Shown here: positions 48,113 through 61,899 of the stretch, piece after piece
Layout: each line of letters opens with the position of its first letter
Position numbering within the stretch: the stretch's first letter is position 1
Origin: Taenia hydatigena
Lineage: Eukaryota > Platyhelminthes > Cestoda > Cyclophyllidea > Taeniidae
Assembly (NCBI GenBank): GCA_036345935.2
Contig: JADWOT020000002.1
Location: 17,793,254 to 17,857,253 of the forward strand
Length of the DNA stretch: 64,000 bases
Direction of reading: 5' to 3'
Notes under the pieces: generated by a model
What the model was told of the DNA's origin: nothing
The model's database searches: none
The model's input: only the letters and a program-made list of their open reading frames with translations
Position numbers and translations under genes: made by a program

Positions 48113-48609
48113 CTTTAAAAAAAATTGGATTATGAGCTTATCTGCCTCGGATATAGTTGCTTGAAAACCTACATTCCTTAAAATAAGCAAACAATTACGT
48201 TCCGCATTTTCGTTCATTTGTTTAAACAGCTTGAACAGCTTGGTGAAGAGGAACATCGAGCTATAACCAGATGTTTGAACAAATGAAGAAACTATTCATA
48301 CTTCATGTTCACCATCCAGTTCCAACCAAACTCTGGTAGAATTCCAATCTGTTTTGGTAATTCTTTAAACAACTTACGGCCGCCTGCAGCTTAAGATGGT
48401 CTCAGCACGTTTGCACCCAGTGCCACTTTCGAGTTCTGCCGTCTCAATAATGCGTTCCCCGTATGCATTTTAAAGTCATGAGAAATGAGTCTACCTAAGC
48501 GTTTCTTGTAAAAGGCACGGAGCTGGTGTGCTACTGAAAATTGAAACAAGTAGGCGTAGCATAACCAACAACCAGTTGACTAATGCACTTACTGTAAAAA
48601 CGCATTTTT
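48113..48609. other. Nothing recognised
   Basis: Presumed intron sequence of the 47.8 kb gene and the left border of segment X. Confidence 0.25.
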
Positions 48610-51600
48610 AGTAAGAATAGTGGGCCTTAAACACCAACCTAAAGCCAGTGAATCGTAATTTGACAAAAATCATGCTACAACGGATAGTGCGTAAGAAGAG
48701 TGGCATGTGGGAACAGTCAAGCTTGCCTGGAATGTGTCGCTGCCAAAGGCGATAAAATCAAGGTTTTCTTAAGCAAAGAACTCTAAAGATAATAAAACCA
48801 TGGAAAGGATAAAGTTCCACATCATCGAGATTATGTTCTCTTTTGAACGTCATCTGTGGGGAGTCTGTAAGAATTATTTCAGTTGTACAATAAATACCCA
48901 AGTCTGCAAACAGAAGTCATTGTGAGTTGAGACATGCAATTTTGCAAGTTTACTGTGGCAGACATAGGGTCACCGTTGAGCATTGCGACATTAAGGAATC
49001 GACACATCTTGTCTCCGTAGCTGGCAAGCATTTAAACTGTTTACTCTGATTATCTCTTCAACATGAGTGCTGACTTTTGGTGGTGCTTAAGAAGATTTTA
49101 ATAGATCAATTTAAGCGTCAACTTCTTCAAATAGGTGAGAGTTTGCCTTTGCGTGGAACCATGATGGATAAAGAAGATAGCTGTCACTGCGGCATTCGCT
49201 TATTTTATCGAAAACAAAACATTAGGTGTGCAACTTTTATGGTGGCAAAAGTGCGTCCTGGATATCTTCGCTGCACTGAGCACTTGGAAACTGGTGGAAT
49301 GAATGAGGGCTTATGCGTTTTATTCGATGAGGCATAACAGGCAAAGTTAGCAGTCATTCTTCCTTTGTTAGATGTCAAATTAAGATTAGCCATTCCCACA
49401 ACACGCGCACATTAAAATCCTGTCTTAAGAAGAATATAATGGCCAGTGCGACATGTACACGTTGACGCTAGCAAATGTAATTCAAATAGCGTTTCCGAAC
49501 AGTCGTGATCGATGCTTGTGGCCACCGACAAACCTGAGGGGATCAAGACTGTTAGTTGAAGGCATTGTAAGAGGATTTTTACTCCACAGGCACGAAATGC
49601 ACCCATTGTTACTCCTGGGGAAAAAAGCACGCTTAATGAACAGAATATTGAGTACCAGACGGAAAAAAATTGCAAGCTGACGGAGAAATATGACGAGGCC
49701 TTTTAGTGGTCAAGGCAATAGCTCTTATCCGCTCCGATTGCGACACCCAGTTTTCGCTGGAATGACATTTTCAATGAGCCAGTCAAAACTATTGACTGAT
49801 AAAATAGTGATTCAATCAAATTAAGATTTTATTGTTTTGCTGGCGTTATAAGAAAGGCATTCGCTAACTGATAGTCTTTAACATTGGATATTACAAGTTA
49901 TCCGTTAGGCAAGCAACTTTCTAAATAAAACTACGTGATGGTTAAAAGGTTATCAAAATGTATTGGAAAGCTTATTTCTATCAACAATTTTTTTGTATCT
50001 TACACTCTGAACCGGTGTGTACAACATACCAGAATGAAAGCAATGTGTTTTGGGTGAGAGGCGTTTAGCAAACACAGATGTGGTAGTGGAGACAATGCAA
50101 ATTTTCCCGATGTAAACGAGTGGTTGGAAAGCTAAAACTTGTGTCAAAACTAAGTTTATCCCCTTGCTTTAAGGGCATGAGGGTTGAAGGCGACGAACTC
50201 AACGGAAGATATGTTATGCTGGTAGCAACCCCAGTAAACCTCGCCTCGTCCAACTATTATATGAGCATAGAAGAGTTGTTTTGGATTGCTGCCCGTGATC
50301 CTTTGCTTTATCCTTGACGCTGAAGCATATCCAAGCGCTCCATGCCTTGCTGACTCCCTTTAAGGTCTGTGTTTGGCTGTAATAGACGATGGTATCATCA
50401 CTCATATTGACCTGGCTCAGTGTTGCGGCATCTTAACCCACCTTGTCATTGGCGAGCAAGAGAGGACCCTCGTCCACAACTTTATTTCATGTCACCAAAA
50501 TGTGAGTCATCATGACAAGAAGTATACTAGGGAACTCTAATAGAAAGGACTTGCCGTGGCCTACTCCCACGTGGAGTCATGGATGGACAAACGTTCAGTG
50601 TAGGCGCGCGGTTTGACCACCCATTATGGTTAAGAAGTTTCGTGGCATAAAGACAAATTATACCAGCTGGCTGGTGGTACGGTCTCGACTCGCCGCATGC
50701 CCAAAAGACGGTCGAACCCGATGCTCTCCTACTGTGTCCCCTCCGCCAACCATGCTACACCCTACGATTAGATGATCATTCTTCGCCTAATTCTGTCTGT
50801 TCCCACGAGCCTTGCATTCACTTTTGCAAGTTGCAGACAAACTTGGATAACGTCCATGCAGTTTCCTTACTTAATCGAGGACAGGTCAGTCTGTAATAAA
50901 ACTTCAAACTTTCCCCACTAGTTCTAACAAGACCACGATCGCTTCTCCTTCTACAAGGCTGCATTCAGTGGAGGGAAGGCTTAAAGCATAAAGGCATAAA
51001 GGCATAAAGCTTACTTTCTATTTTTTAAAATTGACACAATAGGGCTTCTTAGGAGGTCAGAATGCAATACTTTGCCCAATGGAAGTAGTCAAACCCTTAA
51101 CATTTCTATATGATCATCTTGGTTATTGCGATATTCCCATAAGTAAAATAGTGGCAAATTTAATAAACTCTTGTTTACTTCATTTTAGAGCATGGTTCCA
51201 ATGCAGACGAATGAAGGATTTGTAAAAATGTCTGCTACCCTAGATATTTTACCATTGCCCATGGCGAAGTCGTAACGACCAAAAGCAAGAAGATACCCTC
51301 GTCGGTGCAAATGCTTTGAGCGGCAGCTCATCAAGTCCTTACCTTTATCAGCGTGTACGAAACCATTCATGACACAGAGAATTATCAAAGCACTACCATT
51401 TGTAGCATGAAGTTGAGAAGGATAAAGTGGGCATAATCGTTCGCGCTATCAAATGTACACTGCTACTTTGTAAACTTAAGTGGCAAAGATGATATCGCAT
51501 GTCACCATCGTCATATTTGCCTTGTTATTATTTTCTCAAACGGCTGCACTCCACATCACACTTCTTCTCCAGCGGATTCGATTTAATCGTATTTTGCGAA

Positions 51601-52400
51601 GTTAATGGCAGAAAAGAGGGTTGTTTGGGTTTTAATAATAGCAAACTTTTTAATTCGGTCCACTCGCAGTTAACTTCAATACATGGGCGAAACATGCGAA
51701 AGTGACTGCGTACCTCATAGAGAAACTTCCTTAGATAAGCAAAAATCAAAGCAAATAATTTATGAAACCCAGAAAGTTGTCTTAAAAGCTTTGCGAAAAG
51801 GAGTCCCTATGTGGTGGCCAAGGCACTTTCTCTAAGACGACTATTGAATCAGCGCACTGTCAGCTTCACTCCATTGCATTTTCAGAATGCACGCATTTCT
51901 TCATCGTTACAACACGTCTTACCACTTAGTGCAGCGAAAGAGTAAAAACATGTGGAGCGATGCAGACTGTCAACAGTAAGACACTTGCATTTTTGAGATG
52001 TTTGGAGCATAGCGTGTGGTTGATGCAAAGCTTTTGAACGGGTGATTATTCCACTGCCTGGTGCCTTTAGAGGGGTGACTGTTTTCATTAATCCATTTCA
52101 CTGAACTAACCACCCATCATTTTCGCTTTTTACGGAATGTTAGTTTTTTTTGTTTCAATAAACGCTGTTAATTCCCAGAAAGCTAAGTCCAGTTTGAGGG
52201 TTGTGCTCCCTTTTTATTTGGCTTCTGTACTTGTGAGTTACTATATCATAATGCTTAAACGAAAGTTGCATGTTAAACCACTAGACATAACAAATACTCA
52301 ATTACCACGGGAGAGCAAACGTGCTGTCGATTCTTTTAAGCGGATTCGTGGTTTTTGACCAGCCAACAATCGCTTATTTCCAAACTGAGAATTAAGAGTC
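48610..52400 (+). repeat. Segment X, left copy (inverted relative to 55680-59750)
   Basis: Almost the whole stretch can be aligned by eye with the reverse complement of 55680-59750, in the same order throughout. Examples: 50121 onward (GTTGGAAAGCTAAAACTTGT) against 58189 leftward; 51890-52010 against 56060-56180; 48700-48960 against 59390-59690. Coordinate sums stay near 108.1-108.4 kb, so indels are modest. Identity looks like 70-80 percent. Several frames are open in both copies (50120-50317; 50330-50520; 51388-51185 and 51749-51528 on minus), so X may have carried a gene, but frames are interrupted and on both strands. A short GGCATAAA tandem (50987-51009) is present only here. Confidence 0.85.
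50120..50520 (+). pseudogene. Decayed coding segment shared by both X copies
   Basis: The first part reads KLKLVSKLSLSPC and MRVEGDELNGRYVMLVA, the second LCFILDAEAYPSAP and LAVIDDGIITHIDLAQCCGI in another phase. The right X copy (58190-57812, minus) gives the same frames with mostly conservative changes (MRVEGEELNGEYVTLVA; LCMAVVDDGTITHTGLAQCC). This copy has a TAA where the other has CAA (Gln). Differences include a fair number of third-position changes, suggesting past selection on protein. No family was recognised. Confidence 0.35.
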
Positions 52401-53539
52401 TACATCGCGTAAGTAGTAACAACAGTAACATTGACGTTGTCATTTCCAAAACATGACTGTGGCATCTCTGCGCATTAAGTTTATTTTTTCAATTTTGGCC
52501 ACCACAAGAGTCCACTTTGCGTAGAATGAAACCGAATCCGTTAATAGCATCTGTCCATGATTCCGAGATGGAATTGAGAAAAATAGCCTTTAATCTCTCA
52601 TAGAAATTCAACCATTCCCAGTAGTACTATACGTTAGTGCGATTTGTAGAACATCTTACGCGGTATCCACTCTACTACAGTTAGCAGCCTAGCACCGAAG
52701 GCAGAGGAGGACAGTAATGCGCTATCTTTGCGATGTTCAACACTTGATCATCGCAGTTCATTCGTGCACTCTCCCACTCAGCTTTCACGCGTGTCTATCA
52801 CTTCATTGCTGTCAAGCAGTACACCACTAGCTTCATCGAACCACTGGTGCTCCATGCCATGAAAACCATCTCAGGCTGGCAAATGAGAGTATAGAACCTA
52901 AGCCAATCATTCTGCACACAAGCATTAGTGAAGTGGATCGACGTTTACCAGTGGCCTGCATAATCCCATTGTAAGGTCGTGATGGTGTCAATTAATGCAA
53001 GCCACTTTCCGTAACAAAGATGTGTACACCAGCGTATTTAGATATGGTAAAGCAGGATTATTTACGAATGAACTTCTAAGTGTTTGTGAGCAACTGCTGG
53101 GCGCCCTCCATCTTCACACAACTCAATGCCGGCACATTTGACGTGTGTTTTAGAGATACCACATGTTTTGTCCATTTAGCACTGACATTAATTATTCCTT
53201 GATTTGGCGCACTCACAAGAACTGCATTATCGCAATGACACCGCGCAACTTGGAGTTGAATATTTCACCGAGTCATGCACAAGATGTGCTTCCCTCATCG
53301 TGGCTGTGCAGTTGCAAGCACATTCGCTGGTTCCTCACTGGTGCACAAGTGTCTGTCTGAAGTGCTCGCTAAAATCCCATTCATTGCCAATTGCAAAGCA
53401 TTTGCTTCACTCTCACGTATAGCATGCCAACAAATTATGTAGCCTTCCTGAGCATCACTCCAGAACCATTAGTCCTTTATTAAAAACCTTACAAAATAAG
53501 CCAAAAGTGCCTTTTCATCTAAAATCACTCGCATCGAGA
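52401..53539. other. Spacer between X and Y; possibly more of Y
   Basis: No gene recognised. Since Y's partner runs past the window's right edge, this 1.1 kb could be Y sequence whose second copy is out of view. Confidence 0.3.
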
Positions 53540-55600
53540 AAGTGTCTTTGAAAGCCGTCCTGTAAAATGCCACATGGAATAAATTGAAAGAAGGGTATAC
53601 GTTTATAATCGCTAGAGAAAGGCCTCACAGCTCTATACTATGTCTCTTGTCAATTGATAATTCATACTTGATTCTGTGCTTCATGTCGAGTGCCATGATG
53701 CCTATGATGAGCACTTGATTTGACCCGCAAACAAATGGTGCGTTCTATGCGCATCATGTGTTGGCAAGCGTAAGTGACTGAAAGACGCCTCTTCAGTAAC
53801 ACCAACAGGAGAGGTGCAAGTTCTTTTGAGCACCTCCATCGGTTGTAGGTGAATAAACGGTGCAACTGATTCAAGTGTAACTAACTCCTTTTCCATTTTG
53901 TCAAAAGCAATGCCAAAACTGAAGAGGCTGTTAGTCATTAATAGGTATACGACGTTAGACTTGGCCTTAAAACGACGCTGTTAAATATAATCGTGCCGCA
54001 TTAACTATCCAAATCGAGGTATGTCCATTTTCTTGACTATCCTTGACAATGTACGTGAAACATGACTGCTGCTGCAAAGTCGTCTTGGTCAATTTGACTT
54101 GTCAAGCTGAGGTCATCACCGCAAAACAATGGCCCCACTGCTCTCTGTTGGTCTTGTCCGTTTCCTACACTCCCCTCACTTTCCATCAGTAAGCCATTAA
54201 TAACTTAAACAGTTCTAAAAACCACGAAATTGATGAGTTTTAGATGCTGATGGCAATACAATTGCTTTTCAATGATGAAGTTTACCAAAGAACGTGATTT
54301 CCCATGAAAACCTTATCATAACTTCCAATTATTTCACAATAATTCGTTTACAAATTATTTGGAATCATCGACATCATTTGTTTGAAGTCGATGATTCACA
54401 GTTTATCAAAATTATACGTTCGCCTTTGTGTTCTATCGCGCAACTTCGCCTTGGTTATTAACGTTTTCTGCTCAACGGCCCCTTCTATCCCACCGTCTTC
54501 GTTCATATACTCAAAGCCTAAGCCATCACTTTATGATAGCTATTATATGACTTGTGTCTGTTGTGCTAAGCCCGTTCTGCACCACCAATCACCAGCGACT
54601 GCAGTTCATACTACAAGATTGGCATTATACTAGTGAGTGAAGGCACGACCTCAGTGTGTGAATCCATATCTCGTTGAGCGATCTTAAGAGTTATGGGATG
54701 GAGAGACAGTTGAGCAGACAATAAAGGATGCTTTGTTTACAATATCCCTACACCGATGAAGTCTTAACTTCCACGTCCCCTCACCTCCTCACCACAACTG
54801 ATTCTCGCATCGCAGTTGCACTCTTATGCTTTTCCCATTTTAGCAACTAAAAGCTCAAGAGGATATCAGGCAAACAACGATAAAACCTTGCATTCTACGG
54901 TTATAATCACTGTTCACCGCATTCGGAGTTGAATCAGTTTAATGTGTTCCGTTCGCTGCCCTCATAGCCCTTCTCCTGCCAATGATATGAAAAAAATAAA
55001 AGAAGTGATTTAGTGGTTTTCTTGCCTGTACGTTGGCTGATTAAAGGGGATAAGGGCATCCAATTTAGTAGGGAAAACCGAAGAAATAGCGTTGGATAAC
55101 CCATAGGGGGCAAGTTGAATAAGAAACTAAAAGACTAAAGGGAAAGGTCGTCAAACCTTTCATCTTGCGGACCCTTGACTGCATTGCCAGTACGTTCAGT
55201 GGTGTCACATGCCAATGACACACTTTGTGACAACACTACCAAAAAGCTTTGACAGATGTGAAGTATATATGAAGTAAGGAGGGAAGAAGGTTTACTGGAG
55301 ATGCTTTCCGATCTTAGGGAAACAAAGATGTTTTGATTTGGTTGCGAATCAGCATTTGTGTGACTGGCTTTCCACACATTCTAGAGATCGTGCTCATCTT
55401 TCGTCCCATTTTTATTTGTGGACATCCACAGGAATCGATTATTAGAGCTATAGGCGACCAATCATATCCACAGTCTAGGTGTGATGCTTGTGATCACACA
55501 CCTTAGATCCCACTCCAGCCTCGTAATGTAGAGCGCCATGCTGAAGTCATTTTTAGCTACACAACGTCAAATCTAACATAAAATTGGTCTGCTTTTGTTT
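53540..55600 (-). repeat. Segment Y, left copy (inverted relative to 61900-64000)
   Basis: Aligns with the reverse complement of 61900-64000 along its full length. Anchor pairs include the ATGGGAAATCACGTT block at 54290-54305/63230-63245, GAATCAGTTGTG at 54798-54810/62673-62685, and the CATGTGGCACCACCGAACGT area at 62297/55200. Coordinate sums stay near 117.5 kb. Its right end abuts the right X copy within about 80 bases. In both copies a frame is open in the same phase near 53702-53938/63607-63885 (RLP.HDA..THHL.AGQI). Confidence 0.85.
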
Positions 55601-55679
55601 GTGTTAACAAATAGCGGCCATCTTTTACCTTGGTAAACATCGACTTTCCATAAATTACATTTTCTCTTCGCGAATCATA

Positions 55680-58600
55680 AGTTTGGCTGATTGTGTCCGA
55701 CTCGCACAAGCTCAAAAGAATAGGTAACACGTTTGCTTTTCCGCGGCTATCGAGCGTTTGTTAAGTTTGGTGGTTTAATATGCAGCTATCGCCCAAGTCT
55801 TGACGTCAACACAGATGCAAAACCACTTAACGTAGAATGATGAAGTAAGTCACAAGTACAAAAGCCAAATAAAAAGAAGTTCAATTTCCAAAATGGATTT
55901 GACTTTTCGGGTTTAACAGCGTTTATTGAAGCATAAAAAAACCAAAATTTTGTAAAAATCGGAAACGATGGGTAGTTATTTTAGTGGAATGGATTATTAA
56001 AAGCAGTCATTCCTCTGCTTGCATTAAGCAGTGGATCAATCACTCGTTCCTAAACTTAGTATTAACCACAGGCTGTGCTCGGCGCATCTCAAAAATGCAA
56101 GTGCCTTACTGTTGTCAGTCTGCATCGCTCCACATGTTCTTATTTTTTTGCTACACTAAGTGGTAAGACGTGTTGTAACGATAAAGGAACTCGTGTATTC
56201 TAAAACTACAACGGAGTAAAGCTGACAGTGTGCTGATTCAATAGCCGTGTAAAGTCACACTTCTCAATCGATCACATTGCTTTGGCCACCAAAGCAGATA
56301 TCCTCCTTGCAAAGCTTTTAAGACAAGGTCCTGGGTCTCATAAATTCTTTGCTTTGATATTTGCTTATCTAAGGAAGTTTCTTTATGAGGTACGCAGCCA
56401 CGGACGCATTTTTTGCCTATGCATTGAGGTCAACTGCATGTGGACTAAATGGCAAAATTTGCTACCATTAGAACCTAAAGAGCCCTCTTTGCCACCATTA
56501 ACTTTGCAAAATGTGGTTAAATCGAATCCGCTGGAGAAAAAGTGTAATGTGGAGTGCAGTCATTTGAGAAAATAACAACAAGCCAAATATGACGGTGGTA
56601 GCATACGATGCCATCTTTGCCACCTAGGCTCAATGAGAAGCAGAGTGCATTTGGTAGCGTGAACGATTATGACAATCTTACCCTCCTTATCTTTGTGCTA
56701 TAAATGGTAGCTCTTTTCTAATTCTCCTTGTCACAAATGGCTTCGTACATGCCGCTGAAGGTAAAGACTTGATGGGCTGCTACTCAAAGCATTTGCACCG
56801 CCGAGGACATCCTCTTGCTTTTCTTGGTTATGGCTTCACCATGGGCAATGCTGGAATATCTGGGGTAGCAGACATTTGTGAATTCTTCACTCGTTTGCAA
56901 TGGAACCGTGCTCTAAAATGAGATAAACAAGGGTTTATTAAACTTACTACTGCTTTTTACTCATGGGAACATCGTAATAACCATGAAAATCATGCAAAAA
57001 GTTAAGGTTTTGACAACGTCTATTAGGCGAAATATTGTGTCTTGATCGTCTAAGAAGCACTGATGATTCATTTTTTCGAAAATAAAAATTACGCCTTATG
57101 TAATTTAGTCGCATAATTCTTTTGCCATTAAACTAACAATTTAACAGATCGCTATTAAAATGTTTTACACAACCTGTTATTCCTAATAAGCTGATACGCA
57201 AGATTCTAATGAGGGTGATTCCGCAAAATGAAAATTGCTTTTTATGCACCAAAAGGTTTTCAAAGTTTGTCTAAAATGGGCATTGGTGCCTGAAAGCGTA
57301 ACTATGACTAATTGTAGAAGCCAACTCAAAGCCCTTCCCCCCACCGAATGCAGCCTTATAGAAGAAGAAGCGATCGTGGTCTTGTTAGAACTAGTGGGGA
57401 AAGTTTAAAGTGTTATTACAGACTGACCTGCCCATGGTAAGTAAGGAAACTGCATGGACGTTCTCCAAGTTTGTCTGCAACTTACAAAATGAATGCAAGG
57501 TTCATGGAAGCAAGCAGGATGAGGCGAAGGATGATCATCTAATCGTAGAGCATAGCGTGATTGGAGGAGGGGGCACAGTGAGAGAGCACTGGGTTCGACC
57601 GCCTCTTTGGCAAGCGGCTAATCGAGGCCGTACAATCAGCTAGCTGAGATAATTTGTCTTTATGCCGCCAAACTTCTTAACCACAATGGGCGGTCATAAT
57701 ACGCGACTACACTGGACGTTTGCCCATCCATGCCTCCATATGGGAGTAGACCGTGGCAAGTTCCTTCTATTACAGTCCCCTAGCATACCCATCGTTATTA
57801 TGGCTCACTATTTAGTGACATGAAATGAAAGTTAGGACGAGCATCCTTGCTTGCCTGCCAATGACGAGGTAGGTCAAGATGCCACAACACTGAGCTAGGC
57901 CAGTATGAGTGATGGTACCATCGTCTACTACAGCCATACACAGACCTTGGGGGGAGCTGGCAAGGGACGGGGTGTTTGAATATGCTTCGGCATCAGGAAC
58001 AAAGCAAAGGACCACAGTTGGCAATTCGAACCCACTCTTTTATGTTCATATTATAGTTGAACGAGACGGGGTTTACTAGGGCTGCCACCAGCGTAACATA
58101 TTCCCCGTTGAGTTCTTCACCTTCAACCCTCATGTCCTTTAAGCAAGGGGGTAAACTTAGTATTGACACAAGTTTTAGCTTTCCAACTACTAGGTTACAT
58201 TAGGAGAATTCGCAATGTCTCCTCTACCGCATCTGTGCTTGCTAAGCGGTCTCTCACCCAAACCAAATTGTGTGGTGCACATTGCTTTCACTCTGGTATG
58301 TTGCTCACATTAGTTTAGAATGTAAGACACTAAAAATATTGATAGAAATAAACTTTCCAATGTATTTTGATAACTTACTAATCATCACGTAGTTTTATTC
58401 AGAAAGTTGCTTGCCTAACGGATCACTTTTAACATCTAATGTGAAAGACCTTCAATTAGTGAATGCGTTTCTTATAACGCCAGCGAAACAAAAAAAATAT
58501 TAACTTAGTAGAATCGTTATTTTATTAATAGACAGTTTTGACTAGCTCATTGAGAATGCCGTTCCGGCAAATGCTGGGTGCCGCAATCCGAGCGGATAAG

Positions 58601-59750
58601 AGCTATTGTCTTAATTACTGGAAGTCTTCGCCATATTTCTCCGTCCGCTTGTAATTTGTTTCCGTCTGCTACTTACCATTCTCTTCAATGGGCGTGCTTC
58701 TTGGCCTGAGAAGTAACGATAGGCGCATTTCGTGCCTGTAGAGTGTAAAGTTTCTTACAATGCCATTCACTGAGATAGCATCCGTTATCGCTATTCCCCT
58801 CAGTCTTCTCGGTGGCCACAAGCGTCGACCAGCCTGTTCGGAAATGTTATTTGTCCCACAACTGCCACCGTCAATGAGTACACGTCACACTGGCCAAATC
58901 ATTCTTCTTAAGGCAGAATTTAAACGTGCGAGTGTTGTGAGAATGGCTAATCCTATTTTGACATATAACAAAGAAAGGATGACTGCGAACGTTGCCTGTT
59001 ATGCCTTGTAGAATGAAACGAATAATCTTCTCATTCATTCTAGCAGTTTTGAAGTGCTCAGCGCAGTGAAGATGTCCAGGACACACTTTTAGCAGCATAA
59101 GAGTTACGCACCTAAAGAGTCACGTAAACGATTTATTTTAGATAAGCTGAGTGGATGCAGTAGTGGAAGCGATATTCTTCACGCATCATGGTTCTGCGCG
59201 AAGACAAACCCTCATCCGGTCAAAAAAGCCAACACTTAACTTGATCCATTAAAAATCTTTTAAGCACCGCCAAAAATAGGCGTTTGTTTTGGAGAGAAAA
59301 TTAGAGGAACCATTTTGAATGCTTACAAGTTACAAAGAGAAGATGCGTCGTTTTCCTAACGTCGCAATACTCACCGGTGACTTTGTGCCTGCCACAGTAA
59401 ACTTCTTGCAAAACCGCATGTCCCAACTCACAATGACTTCTGTTTGCAGACTTAGGTGTTTATTGTACAACTGAAATAACTTTTACGGATTCCCCACAGA
59501 TGACGCTCAAAAGAAAACAAAATCTTGGTGGCATGGATCCTTACCCTTTCCTTGGTTTAACATTAAAGAAGTCTCAGATTTTCTTGTTCGTGTTTCATTG
59601 CCTTTAGAGTTCTTTGCTCTGCGAAAGCCTTGAATTAATCGCCTTTAGCAGAGGCATCTGAGGTAAGCTTGACTTTTCCCACATGCCACTCTTCTCACTC
59701 ATTATCCATTGTGACATAATTTTTGCCAAATTACTCACAACCTACTATTC
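55680..59750 (-). repeat. Segment X, right copy
   Basis: Reverse-complement partner of 48610-52400. Frames open here and in the partner include 56282-56575 (IFAYLRKFLYEVRSH; NPLEKKC.VEC..LRK) and 56740-56920 (NGFVHAAEGKDLMGC; SKHLHRRG). Past the shared stop of the first frame the two copies stay equally similar, so open frames alone do not prove selection. No transposase, reverse transcriptase or terminal repeat was recognised at either end. Confidence 0.85.
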
Positions 59751-60130
59751 TTGAACATTTATGTTCTTAGCCTTTCGTTTGACTTCATTACATTCACCAA
59801 TGCAAGCGAAAGGCAATCTCTTGTGCCATCTCGCCGAATGTCTATTGGCAGTAAAGCAAACAATGATTTATTAGTGATGCTTTGGCGCTTTAGCATATTT
59901 GAATGAGGAGAAAATACGTGCTGACAATCACAATGTGGGATGTTCTAGGAACAGTGCATGAGTACCTCACTCACAACAAACCAAAGCGCTGTATGCCGTA
60001 GAACTGACTCATGGCATAGAATGGTGACGTCTTTTCAAGCTTTCCTTGAAGAGTGTCAGAAGAGCAACTTACGATACACAGTTAATAGACAAATGAATTT
60101 TCAATGAGTTCTAATGAACGGAGAACTTAC

Positions 60131-60412
60131 TTTGTTGATTAACGTTAAAAGTGGGTAACCGAAAGATTTGGCCAAGTTCAAGTCACCTAGATTCAATCTC
60201 TTTCTGTGTGTGTCAACTAGAGCATTTTTGAGTTTATATCGTAGTGGACAAAGTGACTTGTGTGGCAACACTACAAAGCTTGCGACATTTGGTATACAGC
60301 TATCCTGTTTGGAGTGGCTGAAAGTTGGATCCTGCCTCGACATTGTTTGCATGAATAGCAGTGACTTCAATAACAAGAATCGATCTACTGTTTCAGACCC
60401 CCAGACATTCAT
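60131..60412 (-). CDS. Candidate first exon, product unknown
   Basis: 94 codons from an ATG (context GGCATGAAT) to an ideal donor (AACAAA/GTAAGT), ending in phase 0. The product starts MNVWGSETVDRFLLLKSLLF and is mixed helical and basic (LRYKLKNALVDTHRKRLNLG). The donor is the main support. A partly overlapping plus-strand frame (60168-60431) competes. No family recognised. Confidence 0.3.
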
Positions 60413-61226
60413 GCCGCAAAATTCGAGGTAATGGGGCTCTTGTAGAAGTGCATTTCCTATCTGATCCTATTCAAGGCAACATCCTCACCTCGCCATTCTC
60501 GGTCAATTAAAAAAATGGCATTAAGTTGCCTCGACTTCCATTTTCGGTATTTTGAAACAATTGCATTTACTTTTAAAAAAATGCAAAGAATGCCGCTTTA
60601 TCAACCCCTTGTAGATTCCACTGAGTGTGCAAAAAGAGCGACAACGTAGTCCAATATTTTTGCAAAAACACCAAAACTTAAATTATGAGTTCACGCTTTG
60701 TGATTAGTCCATGATAACTCGTCATTTTACCCCTGTTTAATCGTTACTATTCCCCGCCAGATTAACTTTTTTATGACTTAGAAACAAAATTTCTACATAA
60801 ATCATATTAGTGGCAGTGACACTGATACGTCACTTAGACAACGCGAACGCAGCTACTGCGATAAAGACTGAGTGTTGTTGCCACGATCGCAATGCATTGC
60901 ATTTACCAATTGACTAACGGATTGCATCTTCGATGTGGTGTAGCAACGCAATTTCAATAGGAAAAATCATACAAGTTTGTCTGTAATAGGTCTCTTTCGC
61001 GAGTCAATTACCTTTTCACAAAAGGTCTTCAAACTGGTAGAAGGGAGAAAGTTTGAACGTAGACGTCTGCTAAAAGTCCACAAGCATCAACATAAAAGAC
61101 GCAAAGGATCAAATCAAGCTTAATGATTACGTAAGTCTGTTGATTATAATTGCCATCTTATAGCCTGCATCTTACGATTTCTAAAGCATTTGCTAGGCAA
61201 GTTTAGAGACATTCTCGTATTCCTGC

Positions 61227-61580
61227 ATGCGTATTGCAATTGGCCATCCATGTAACCATCCATCCGCTCATCCTGCATATCATCTATACATCAGAATAGA
61301 TGGAAATGATGCATTCGTGGTCAACTTTTATCAAGCGGAATTCATTGAAAACATGACCACCTTGCTAAGCATAGCTCATTGTCATTCTGACACGCAGACA
61401 TGTCACATCGCATCAGTTATTAGTTCCTCCACAATACGTATTCATATTAGTCGTGACAACCCATTCATTGCAAAGGGGGTGGGACAAAAACAAACTGAAA
61501 CCACTCTTGCTTACAAAGCTGTTTGGGTTCAACCACAATTTTCAATAGTCCACTACGTAGGCCTTTTTGAATACGGTTAG
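61227..61580 (+). CDS. 117-codon open frame, product unknown
   Basis: ATG to TAG. Strand-rich sequence (YIRIDGNDAFVVNFYQAEFI, then TIRIHISRDNPFIAKG) with spaced Cys residues; could be extracellular, but there is no signal peptide. It lies just left of the right Y copy and is not part of it. No family recognised. Confidence 0.25.
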   Translation: MRIAIGHPCNHPSAHPAYHLYIRIDGNDAFVVNFYQAEFIENMTTLLSIAHCHSDTQTCHIASVISSSTIRIHISRDNPFIAKGVGQKQTETTLAYKAVWVQPQFSIVHYVGLFEYG

Positions 61581-61899
61581 CTTTACCCCCTGTCAACATC
61601 CTAAACGCGACAATGCAGAGGATGTAATTTATCTACGAGCGCAAAAGCAGAGAACTTTCATTGAATGCTCTCCGCCGATTCGTTAGTCAAGCAAGCCCCT
61701 GTTCTTCATAGCAAACATTTTTAAACATTTGACCTATTTGCAATGTGCTTCCATTTCATGCTGCATTATGGATACGAATTCTCAACACCGACACTGGCTC
61801 TACGGCTCGTGGACTTCTGTTCTTGAGGCAAACACATCTCCTTCTTCCCTTTCACCCCACACATTACCATCTCTCAGAAGACGCTTACGCAAATTTACG

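Larger units (their letters stand above)
59751..61899. other. Unduplicated stretch between X and Y
   Basis: Does not align by eye with the left flank of X or with 52401-53539. It holds two candidate coding pieces (60131-60412 and 61227-61580), listed separately. Confidence 0.35.

Noticed and set aside
53662..53938. Y-segment open frames as a real gene
   Set aside because: Two different phases are open in both copies and neither has borders or a known motif.
56282..56575. 97-codon frame in X as a conserved gene
   Set aside because: The two copies are just as similar downstream of the shared stop, and the other copy has an in-frame stop near its start, so selection on this frame is not shown.
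57560..57640. GGGTTCGACC as the T-loop of a tRNA
   Set aside because: No acceptor, D or anticodon stem could be built around it, and the X partner copy does not keep the pairing.
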